The position numbers and the translations under genes are program-made. A stretch of 64,000 nucleotides of DNA, from positions 120,319 to 184,318 of the forward strand of contig JAGRNT010000008.1 of the NCBI GenBank assembly GCA_020440605.1, in the 5' to 3' direction. Shown one piece after another: positions 8,818-15,965 of the stretch (positions are counted from its first letter, which is position 1; every line of letters starts with the position of its first letter). This DNA comes from a bacterium. GTDB lineage: Bacteria; 4484-113; JAFGCY01. The notes under the pieces are model-generated. The model searched no databases. It was not told the origin of the DNA and saw only the letters and a list, made by a program, of their open reading frames with translations.

Positions 8818-9201
8818 ATGCTTACTTCCCGAAGTTTCAGCACCACATTCCCTCTGCTCAATCAACCCTTGGGGAAATCCGTTTCCCGACAGGACATTAT
8901 TTCACAATTGAGAGAAAATATCACCCCCACGTGCATCTGCAAGCGTGAAAATGCGCCGGAATGCATACAAAATTATAGTTTTATCAACGGAAACGCTTGA
9001 AATCGCCAAATTTTGTTGATGAGTGTGCACGAGTCGCAAAACTTATCAACAATTCACCCACCGTGAAAGTTTCGGAGTGCAGATCGTTTCATTTGCTCCA
9101 ATATATGAAACCTTGGCACCTCACAAGTTGCTTCTCTTAGAAACTAATCCGGTCAACTATATTGATCCAGATTCGGCTCTTTCAACAGGATTGCCGCTGC
9201 T
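8818..9201. other. AT-rich spacer with three DnaA-box-like motifs
   Basis: No gene is supported. Three motifs resembling the DnaA box TTATCCACA occur within 71 bp: TTATCAACG at 8981-8989, TCATCAACA (minus strand) at 9014-9022 and TTATCAACA at 9043-9051. The stretch is clearly less G+C-rich than the rest of the window. Confidence 0.4.
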
Positions 9202-9597
9202 TCAGCTCCTGATGGCAGACGGCTCGCCCAGTTTGAGCAGCGATTCCAAATCCCGTTCATTGCCCTGCTGCCATTCCGGGAAGAGCCAGTCCGGCAGGCC
9301 CCTGAGGCTGCGCAGCAGGCAGGCCAGCTCGGACTGCTTCTGGGTGTTCTCCAGATGATAGGCCAGGCGGTTGCGGATCAGCTTCGCGAGGCGCTCCACG
9401 GTCAGCCGCGTGGCCAGGGCGGCGCGCTGCTTCAGCCTCCGTAGCAGGCCGCTTTCATCGCGGATCAGGGCATCCGCTTCAGTCCGGGTCAGCCCGCATT
9501 CACGCAGGCTGTCGGCGCTGAGCTCGCCTGCGTCGTGCAGGCACCACAGCAGGACGCGGATGCTCGGATCCTCATGCAGGCTTTCACAGAGTTTCAT
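9202..9597 (-). CDS. Helix-rich protein of unknown function
   Basis: This 131-residue protein starts at an ATG three bases after GGAGGGG and has a convincing promoter at 9649-9677, so expression is well supported. The sequence is predicted helical throughout. The segment SADSLRECGLTRTEADALI could be a helix-turn-helix (helix, turn at GLTRTE, helix), followed by basic LLRRLKQRAALATRLTVERL and the tryptophan-containing tail LPDWLFPEWQQG. I do not recognise the family. A small DNA-binding regulator is possible but not shown. It sits at the edge of an AT-rich accessory patch with no operon partner. Confidence 0.65.
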   Translation of the reverse strand: MKLCESLHEDPSIRVLLWCLHDAGELSADSLRECGLTRTEADALIRDESGLLRRLKQRAALATRLTVERLAKLIRNRLAYHLENTQKQSELACLLRSLRGLPDWLFPEWQQGNERDLESLLKLGEPSAIRS

Positions 9598-9648
9598 ATG
9601 CCCCTCCAGGCTCGCAGTAATACAACTTGAACCAAACTAATGTTAGGT

Positions 9649-9677
9649 ATTATACCGGAAAACAAATATAATAGCAA
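9649..9677 (-). promoter_or_regulatory. Sigma-70-type promoter of 9202-9597
   Basis: On the minus strand TTGCTA is separated by 17 bp from a perfect TATAAT. The expected transcript start lies about 45 nt before the ATG of the gene at 9202-9597. Confidence 0.8.
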
Positions 9678-9804
9678 TTTATTTAACATTGTTTGGCAAT
9701 ATGAACATGCATTCACCGGTGGGTTCGGGAGAATTTGCTAGTGGATAGGGGTGTGGGAGGGGATGGGGGGCGGTTGGGCCTGATGGGGGGCGGAGGAGGA
9801 AAAG

Positions 9805-10165
9805 CGGCCGTGAACGGCCTTCCACCGCTGGCAAAGTGAATGCGCCTGCAATTCGCCATCATTCGGCAGCCGGGCGTTTACGCCCGTGAACTGTCTGCCA
9901 GTGGTAGCCGGGCGTTTACGGCCGTGAATATCCTGTCCCGATGGCGTACCGGGATCAAACACAGAGGCACCGAGCTCACAGAGAATCTCAATGGGCTTGC
10001 CAATCCCGTCAACCATGCTTGCTTCGCTTTGCCCTCTCCCAATTGCGGCAGGGCCGCGCCGGTCCTTTGTCCATTGGGATGTACCACTCCATGAGTTCTT
10101 TCGCGCCTTTGTGCCCTCGCGTTGCCAATCCCAGAACTCCTCTGCATCTCTGCGGCTCTGCGTTT
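9805..10165. repeat. Inverted pair of CACAGAG-word arrays around a shared core
   Basis: The left arm at 9957-9985 is an array of the word CACAGAG/CACCGAG; the right arm at 10139-10165 is its imperfect reverse complement (CTCTGCATCTCTGCGG...). Between them lies a core (CTTGCCAATCCCGTC..., GCGGCAGGGCCGCGCCGG) that recurs at 10310-10370 and 11895-11975 and, reversed, in the 369-bp repeat at 23973-25016. Hairpins such as GGCCGTGAACGGCC (9805-9820) precede it. Confidence 0.7.
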
Positions 10166-10252
10166 AAAATTCCATTACATTCTTCCTCGTTGTCACCCGA
10201 GCACTTGCGAAGCGCGCAGCCGCGCGGGCGTAAGCGTGATCGCCAACCTGGT

Positions 10253-10453
10253 TTTATTGGCGCAGAGCCGCAGAGTCTGAAAGGAGGCGCTGAGTGGAAA
10301 TGCATGTTGCCAGATCCGGCTGCCATGCTTGCTTCGCTATGCCCTCTCCCATTCGCGGCGGGGCCGCGCCGCTACGGTTTACTGTTCACGCTCAACTGAT
10401 CACGGTTCCCTATCCCCGGTCCCTGTTCACATCGGCTATGATGCTGATCACGC
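10253..10453. repeat. Second, partial copy of the interspersed repeat
   Basis: It contains CGCAGAGCCGCAGAG words (10261-10275), the same core as the neighbouring element (CCATGCTTGCTTCGCTATG...) and a GCGGCGGGGCCGCGCCGC hairpin. The block CTACGGTTTACTGTTCACGC follows and reappears twice at 12440-12541. Confidence 0.6.
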
Positions 10454-11701
10454 ATGTCATTCGACCAGTACAAGGCTGATCCGGAGGGCTGGCGCCGCGA
10501 GCTGCCGCCGCCGCGCAAACCCAACTACCTGCCGCTGATCATCGGCTGCTTCGTGATTCCCCTGCTGGCCGGCATCGGCGGGCTGATCTACGGGGCGGTG
10601 CACTTCTCGCGGATGATGAGCGGCCAGACCAGCATGAGCGCCGGGATGCTGCCGAAACCCGGGGTGCAGGTCGGCACACAGCTCGCCTGGCAGGAGCCGC
10701 TGGGGCGCCGGATGATGATGAGCCCGGCCCTGCTCTGCGGGGACTTCGATGGCGACGGCAGCGAGGAGGCCCTGCTGCCCGGCCTGAGCAACATCACCTC
10801 CGGCAACATGTTCCGCAGCATGAACAATGCGCAGCAGTTCAGCTACAGCGACGTGACGGTGCTGCCCGACGGCAGCACGCTCAGCAGCGGCACGAACTCA
10901 CCGCTCTACATGTACCGCACCGCGGTCTGGGATTATGGCAACGACGGCCGCGATGAGCTGGTGGACCTGATGGCCGGCACGCAGATGGGCTCGGAGCAGG
11001 TCACCGTCTACGACCTGCAGCACCAGGCGCTCGTGAGCATGGACGGCAGCGCCGGCAACGGCCGGGCCTGTGTCGATGTCAACGGGGACGGCGCGCTGGA
11101 ACTGGTGCTGGCCAGCAGTGACGGCACGAAGGTGCTGGTCTATGACAGCAACGGGCAGCTGCTGCATGAAATGCAGACCCGCCGCGAGGACTACAGCCCG
11201 CTGTGGGGTGATACCGATGGCGACGGCTGCGCCGAGCTGCTGTTCACGCGCAGCGGGGCCAACGGCGAGATCCTCGTGCGCCGCCGGCCGGAGGAGCAGG
11301 AGGAGCTGCTGTCCGGGCTCTGGCAGGACAGCGGCTGGCCGGTGCTCGCGCATGACGTGGATGGCGACGGCTGCGAGGAGCTGTTCAGCTCCACGGGGGC
11401 CTATCTGAATCTCGCCAGCGGAGCCTACACCCGGCTGAACTTCCCGGCCCAGTCGAACACGATGGGCGGGGTCAGCCGCATCGTGCCGGTTGACATCGAC
11501 GGTGACGGCCGGCGGGAGTATGCCACGGGCAGCGGCGGCTACGGGATGGACTCCGCGCTGCACCTGTTTGACGACGCCGGGACCTGCCTGTACTACGAGG
11601 AATTCGGGGCGATGCTGGAGCAGATGGATGTGATCACCGACGGCCAGGGCCGCGAGCACCTGGTGATCCTGCTTGACAACCGCCTGCTGCTCTATCCCTG
11701 A
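10454..11701 (+). CDS. Membrane-anchored FG-GAP/VCBS-like calcium-binding propeller protein
   Basis: The 415-residue protein has a short cytoplasmic N-terminus, one membrane helix at about residues 24-46 (YLPLIIGCFVIPLLAGIGGL) and an extracytoplasmic domain. At least five calcium-binding-like loops are spaced through that domain: DFDGDGSEE, DVNGDGALE, DTDGDGCAE, DVDGDGCEE and DIDGDGRRE. Each is followed by a beta-rich stretch, as in FG-GAP/VCBS repeats of integrin-like propellers. No catalytic motif is seen. The ATG at 10454 has no Shine-Dalgarno, and TATGAT lies 11 bp upstream. Function is inferred only as extracellular binding or adhesion. The gene stands alone between two repeat-filled spacers. 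Confidence 0.75.
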   Translation: MSFDQYKADPEGWRRELPPPRKPNYLPLIIGCFVIPLLAGIGGLIYGAVHFSRMMSGQTSMSAGMLPKPGVQVGTQLAWQEPLGRRMMMSPALLCGDFDGDGSEEALLPGLSNITSGNMFRSMNNAQQFSYSDVTVLPDGSTLSSGTNSPLYMYRTAVWDYGNDGRDELVDLMAGTQMGSEQVTVYDLQHQALVSMDGSAGNGRACVDVNGDGALELVLASSDGTKVLVYDSNGQLLHEMQTRREDYSPLWGDTDGDGCAELLFTRSGANGEILVRRRPEEQEELLSGLWQDSGWPVLAHDVDGDGCEELFSSTGAYLNLASGAYTRLNFPAQSNTMGGVSRIVPVDIDGDGRREYATGSGGYGMDSALHLFDDAGTCLYYEEFGAMLEQMDVITDGQGREHLVILLDNRLLLYP

Positions 11702-12439
11702 AAAGTGGGCAGTAGGCAGTTGGCAGTTGGCAGAGGGAGCGCGAGCATTCAGCTCGCAGGACCGGCGGCCTTCAGCCGCCAGCACAGCTGAAGGATATGC
11801 GGCCGTGAACGGCCTTCCACCGGCAAGAATCTCCTGGCCCCATGGCATACCGGGATCAAACACAGAGGCACCGAGAACACAGAGGATTACGACGGGCTTG
11901 CCAATCCCGTCGGCAACGCTTACTTCGCTATGCTCTCTCGCATGCGCGGCAGAGCCGCGCCGGTACTTTGTCCATTTGGATGTTGCCCTTCCTGAACCCC
12001 TTAGTGCCTTAGCGTTGCCAATCCCCAAATTCCTCTGCGCCTCGGCGGCTCTGCGTTGGAAATTCCGCTGCATGCTTCCTCGTTGTCACCCGAGCATATG
12101 CGAGGCGCGAAGATACGCTTCACTATATACGCTTCACTGTCCACTGATGTATGTACCGGCGGCGCCTGGCGACGCCAGCACGCGAGGGTGAACTTCGTGC
12201 GCAATACGCTCCGCGTGGCAGGACATTTTTCCAGTCCCAATTGCAGAATCTTCGCTTCGCCGTGATTTCGTGACAGTAGCGCTACAGGTCTTACCACGAA
12301 GTCACGAAGGAGATTCCCATCCTGCCGATCCCGCATGTCAGGATTTCTTCGCAGCAATCCCTCTCAGTCGCCGCAGGACGGCGCCGGTCCTGATTCACAT
12401 GGGGGACTCTCAGGAATTCCGGCGGCAAGGGTGCCGCCT
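11702..12439. repeat. Repeat-filled spacer downstream of the propeller gene
   Basis: From left to right: a GCAGTTGG-word array (11707-11737); the hairpin GGCGGCCTTCAGCCGCC; GGCCGTGAACGGCC with flanks shared with 9805-9828; and a CACAGAG-word array (11858-11885) paired with its inverted partner at 12032-12059 around the same core as at 9957-10165. Near 12294-12309 there is a CACGAAGTCACGAAGG word. No gene is supported. Confidence 0.65.
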
Positions 12440-12541
12440 CTACGGTTTACTGTTCACGCTTCACTGATCACGGTTCCGGCGACAGGAGTGTCGCCGCTAC
12501 GGTTCACTGTTCACGCTTCACTGTCCATGGTTCCGGCTCCC
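12440..12541. repeat. 57-bp direct repeat with hairpins next to the gcvPB stop
   Basis: Two copies start at 12440 and 12497 with a 57-bp period: CTACGGTTTACTGTTCACGC and CTACGGTTCACTGTTCACGC, each running to GGTTCCGGC. They are separated by the hairpin GGCGACA-GGAG-TGTCGCC; another, GGCGGCA...TGCCGCC, precedes the first copy. The second copy ends against the stop codon of gcvPB. Confidence 0.75.
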
Positions 12542-14068
12542 CTAGCCCGCTGAGCTCCGTCCCGCCTGTTCCTGCGGTTGCCAGCGCACGTCGATGTGCC
12601 GGGCCGCGTAGGTTTCATCGAGGTTCTTGATGCTCAGGTTCGGCAGCTCGCGCAGGGAATCCGCATCCACGCGGGCCTGGCGGTGCAGATCGAGCATCAC
12701 GTCCGCGAAGGCATCCAGCAGTTCCTTGCTCTCCGTCTCCGTCGGTTCGATCATCAGCGCTTCCTCGATGATCAGCGGGAAGTAGGTCGTCGGCGCGTGG
12801 TAGCCGGCGTTCAGCAGCGCCTTGGCAATGTCCCGCGCGCTGACCCCGACCTCCTTCTTCAGACGCCCGCAGCTGGCAACGAATTCATGCATGCAGTAGC
12901 GGTCGCGGCCGTCGGACCACTTGTCATAACGCACCGGGTAGTGTTCCTTGAGGCGCGCCTGCAGGTAGTTGGCATTGATGATCGCATTCTCGCTGATGCG
13001 CTTCAGGCCATCCGGGCCGTGCAGCAGGATGTAGAGCCAGGCCCGCACGAGGATCCCGAACTGGCCGTGGAAGAGCTTCATGCGTCCGATGCTCTGCTCC
13101 GGGCGGTAGAACTCATGGCCGTTCTCCGTCGTGCGCACATGCGGATGCGGCAGGAAGGGCGCGAGGTGCTCCTTCACGCCGATCGGGCCGCTTCCCGGAC
13201 CGCCCCCGCCGTGCGGCGTTGACAGTGTCTTGTGCGTGTTGATGTGGATCAGGTCGAAGCCCATGTCACCGGGCCGGGCGATGCCGAGCAGAGCATTGAG
13301 GTTGGCACCGTCGTAGTAGAGCAGCGCGCCGATTTCATGCATGCGCTCGCTGACGGCGAGGATGTCCTTCTCGAAGGTGCCGAGTGTGCTCGGGTTGGTG
13401 AGCATGATCCCGGCGATGCGCTCTGCACCGTGCTTCTCGATGGCCTGATTGAGGATCTCCATGTTCATGATGCCGTCGGCATCGGCGCACTTCACCTCGG
13501 CGACCTCGAAGCCCGACAGTACGGCGCTGGCCGGGTTGGTGCCATGCGCGCTGTCCGGCACGATCATCACCGTACGCTGGTGCTCGCCGCGGCTCTCGAA
13601 GTAGCGCTTGAAGATCAGCATCCCGGCGAACTCACCCTGGGCCCCGGCTGCGGGCGTGAGGCTGATCCGGTCCATGCCGGTGATGTCAGCCAGCCAGTCC
13701 TGCAGGTCGGCGAAGATCTGCAGGAAGCCCGGCAGGCTCTCCACCGGCTGCTGCGGGTGGGTGTTGGCAAAGCCCGGATGCTTGACGTAGCGCTCGCAGG
13801 CCTTGGGGTTGTACTTCATCGTGCAGGAACCCAGCGGGTAGAAGCCGGTGTCGATCCCGAAGCTGTCCTGGGCCAGCTTCACATAGTGCCTGGTCAGCTC
13901 CAGCTCGCCCACCTGGGGCAGGGGCAGGGGCTCCTGGCGCAGCAGCTTCTGGGGCAGGCGGCGCGGATGGTCCTCCAGCCGGCCGCTGCGCATCCCGCCC
14001 ACGACCTGGGTGCCGTGGCGGTTCTCAACATCATATTCAAAGATCAGCTTGCTCTGGTTAGGCTGCAT
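12542..14068 (-). CDS. gcvPB: Glycine dehydrogenase (decarboxylating) subunit 2
   Basis: This is the PLP-binding half of the split P-protein of the glycine cleavage system. With subunit 1 it decarboxylates glycine and passes the aminomethyl group to the lipoyl arm of GcvH. At 508 residues it has family length. NTHKTLSTPHGGGGPGSGP, near residue 278, holds the lysine expected to bind PLP. Other P-protein features are GFYPLGSCTMKYNPK and DSAHGTNPASA. Its ATG overlaps the last 11 bases of gcvPA, so the two are translationally coupled in the gcvH-gcvPA-gcvPB operon. The gcvT partner is not in this window. The stop codon abuts a hairpin-containing repeat. Confidence 0.97.
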   Translation of the reverse strand: MQPNQSKLIFEYDVENRHGTQVVGGMRSGRLEDHPRRLPQKLLRQEPLPLPQVGELELTRHYVKLAQDSFGIDTGFYPLGSCTMKYNPKACERYVKHPGFANTHPQQPVESLPGFLQIFADLQDWLADITGMDRISLTPAAGAQGEFAGMLIFKRYFESRGEHQRTVMIVPDSAHGTNPASAVLSGFEVAEVKCADADGIMNMEILNQAIEKHGAERIAGIMLTNPSTLGTFEKDILAVSERMHEIGALLYYDGANLNALLGIARPGDMGFDLIHINTHKTLSTPHGGGGPGSGPIGVKEHLAPFLPHPHVRTTENGHEFYRPEQSIGRMKLFHGQFGILVRAWLYILLHGPDGLKRISENAIINANYLQARLKEHYPVRYDKWSDGRDRYCMHEFVASCGRLKKEVGVSARDIAKALLNAGYHAPTTYFPLIIEEALMIEPTETESKELLDAFADVMLDLHRQARVDADSLRELPNLSIKNLDETYAARHIDVRWQPQEQAGRSSAG

Positions 14069-15464
14069 TCAGCACCTCACGTACCAGGCCGCAGAGGGCC
14101 TCGATGTCCTCATGGGTGTGGATCTCGGTGAAGGCGAAGCTCAGGCATTCCTCCACGCTTGCGGCATTGGCATCAGTGCGGGAACTGCCGTCGCTTTCCA
14201 CCAGAGGGAAGATCCCCGCCAGCATGCTCTGCTCCAGCCCGCGGCTGCGGATGGCCCGGGCCATGCCCGCCGGGAAGCGCAACGTGAATTCATTGAAGAA
14301 GTGCCGCTCGGGGAAGGCATCCTGCACCCCACCGATGGAAAGCAGGGCCTCATGCGCAGCGAGCGCCGTGGCATGGCACTGCGCCGCGAGCTGGCGAAAG
14401 CCGTTGCGACCCACGCAGCCGAGGTAGATGCAGGCTCTGAGCGCCAGCAGGGCCTGGTTGGAGCAGATGTTGCTCATCGCCTTGTTGCGGCGGATGTGCT
14501 GCTCACGGGCCTGCAGGGTCATCACGAAGCCCATCCCGGGCTCGCCGTCACGCTGGCAGACCGTGCGCCCGATCAGGCGGCCGGGCAGCACGCGCACGTA
14601 CTCCTCGCGGCAGGCGAGGAAGCCGCAGTAGGGCCCGCCGTAGTTGACATAGTTGCCGAAGCACTGGGCCTCGCCGCAGACGATGTCCGCACCCAGCTCG
14701 CCGGGGGTCCTGAGCAGGCCGGCGGCGTAGGGGTAGAAGCTGAAGATGTTGAGCGCTCCGCTTTCACGGACGATGGCGCTCAGGGCCTCCAGCTCCTCCT
14801 CGAGGTAGCCGAGGCAGTCCGGATACTGGAAGATCACGCAGGCCACGTCGTCACCAAGGGCCTCACGCAGGCTGGCGGGATCGAGCCGGCCCTGGCTGTC
14901 GGCGGGCAGGACTTCGGTCTGCATGTCCATGCCGATCGCGTAGGTGTCCACCACATTGCGGAATTCGGCATTCACGAAGGGCGCGAACAGCACGCGCTTG
15001 CGCTTGCCCTTGTGCACGTAGTTGCTCATCAGCACGGCATCGGCCAGCGTCGTGGCGCCGTCATAGCCGCTGGCATTGGAGATGTCCATCCCGGTCAGCA
15101 TGCAGATGTAGCTCTGGTATTCGTAGATGCTCTGCAGGTAGCCCTGGCTGATCTCGGGCTGGTAGGGGGTGTAGGCGGTGTAGAATTCGCCGCGCGAGCT
15201 GATTTCATCAACCACGCTCGGGACGTGGTGCATGTAGGCACCGCCGCCGGCGAAGACGCGGCTGGGCGGGATGCGCAGGTTGCGCTCAACCATGGCTTCC
15301 ACCGCCCGGCTGAGCTCGACTTCCCCATGGGCCTCGGGCACGCGCAGCGGACGCTGCATGATCAGCTCCGCGGGGATTGCCACGAGCAGGTCCTCGAAGC
15401 GCCCGACGCCGATTTCCTTCAGCATCTCGGCGCGCTGAGCCGCCGTGTTGGGAACGAATGTCAT
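14058..15464 (-). CDS. gcvPA: Glycine dehydrogenase (decarboxylating) subunit 1
   Basis: The 468-residue N-terminal-half subunit of the split P-protein. It forms the heteromeric glycine decarboxylase with GcvPB in the cytoplasm. Diagnostic stretches include YTAYTPYQPEISQGYLQSI, GMDISNASGYDGATTLAD and NYGGPYCGFLACREEYVR. The ATG at 15464 is preceded by AAGGAAGG. The gene lies 36 bp downstream of gcvH and overlaps gcvPB by 11 bp, so one transcript is likely. The split form is typical of many bacteria outside the enterobacteria. Confidence 0.97.
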   Translation of the reverse strand: MTFVPNTAAQRAEMLKEIGVGRFEDLLVAIPAELIMQRPLRVPEAHGEVELSRAVEAMVERNLRIPPSRVFAGGGAYMHHVPSVVDEISSRGEFYTAYTPYQPEISQGYLQSIYEYQSYICMLTGMDISNASGYDGATTLADAVLMSNYVHKGKRKRVLFAPFVNAEFRNVVDTYAIGMDMQTEVLPADSQGRLDPASLREALGDDVACVIFQYPDCLGYLEEELEALSAIVRESGALNIFSFYPYAAGLLRTPGELGADIVCGEAQCFGNYVNYGGPYCGFLACREEYVRVLPGRLIGRTVCQRDGEPGMGFVMTLQAREQHIRRNKAMSNICSNQALLALRACIYLGCVGRNGFRQLAAQCHATALAAHEALLSIGGVQDAFPERHFFNEFTLRFPAGMARAIRSRGLEQSMLAGIFPLVESDGSSRTDANAASVEECLSFAFTEIHTHEDIEALCGLVREVLNAA

Positions 15465-15500
15465 CGTCTGTTGCCTTCCTTCAGATTGTGCGGGCTGGGA

Positions 15501-15869
15501 CTACTTGTCCATCGCGTCGTAGGCGGACTGGTCCATCAGGCCGTCGAGCTGGCTGGCATCCAGCACTTCGACCTTCGCCATCCAGCCGCTCCCCTGGGCG
15601 TCGGAGTTGATCACCTCGGGGGCATCCTCGAGCGAGGAATTGACTTCAACAATGCGCAGGGAGACGGGAGCCATCACGCCCGCGACCGCCTTGACGGATT
15701 CCACCGTGGCCAGCTCATCGCCCGCGCCGAATTCCGCGCCCGTTTCGGGCAATTCAACGAAGGTGATGTCGCCCAGAGCTTCCTGGGCGTGGTCGGTGAT
15801 TCCGAGGAACCAGTCCGAGCCCTCCTCGCGGAGGTATTCATGCGACTTTGTGTACAGGATCCGGGACAC
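15501..15869 (-). CDS. gcvH: Glycine cleavage system H protein
   Basis: The 122-residue lipoyl carrier shuttles the methylamine group between P- and T-proteins. The lipoylation motif ESVKAVAGVMAPVSLRI (lysine near residue 57) is intact, as are the N-terminal YTKSHEYLREEGSDWFLGIT and C-terminal GWMAKVE. The start is a GTG at 15869 with GGGAG six bases upstream. It is first in the gcvH-gcvPA-gcvPB operon. The 96 bp between it and the next upstream gene show no glycine-riboswitch architecture. Confidence 0.96.
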   Translation of the reverse strand: MSRILYTKSHEYLREEGSDWFLGITDHAQEALGDITFVELPETGAEFGAGDELATVESVKAVAGVMAPVSLRIVEVNSSLEDAPEVINSDAQGSGWMAKVEVLDASQLDGLMDQSAYDAMDK

Positions 15870-15965
15870 AGCGCGCTCCCTGTGGTGAAGTTGCTGTAAG
15901 TCTACTATCCGAAACGCGACTTTCTACCTGATAAGTATGGAAATATCGTGATCCACACCTGCGTA

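Noticed and set aside
11673..12191. Plus-strand frames across 11673-12191 and 9941-10399 as small genes
   Set aside because: They run through the CACAGAG and hairpin repeats; their peptides are translations of periodic words and have no ribosome sites.
14010..15899. Long plus-strand frame opposite gcvPA/gcvH (629 codons) and a similar one at 13232-14131 opposite gcvPB
   Set aside because: They are antisense to well-recognised glycine decarboxylase genes. Their products are H/A/L/G-rich without domain signatures, as expected from high-G+C antisense frames.
15870..15965. Glycine riboswitch upstream of gcvH
   Set aside because: Only 96 bp are available and neither the tandem aptamer layout nor its conserved core was found.
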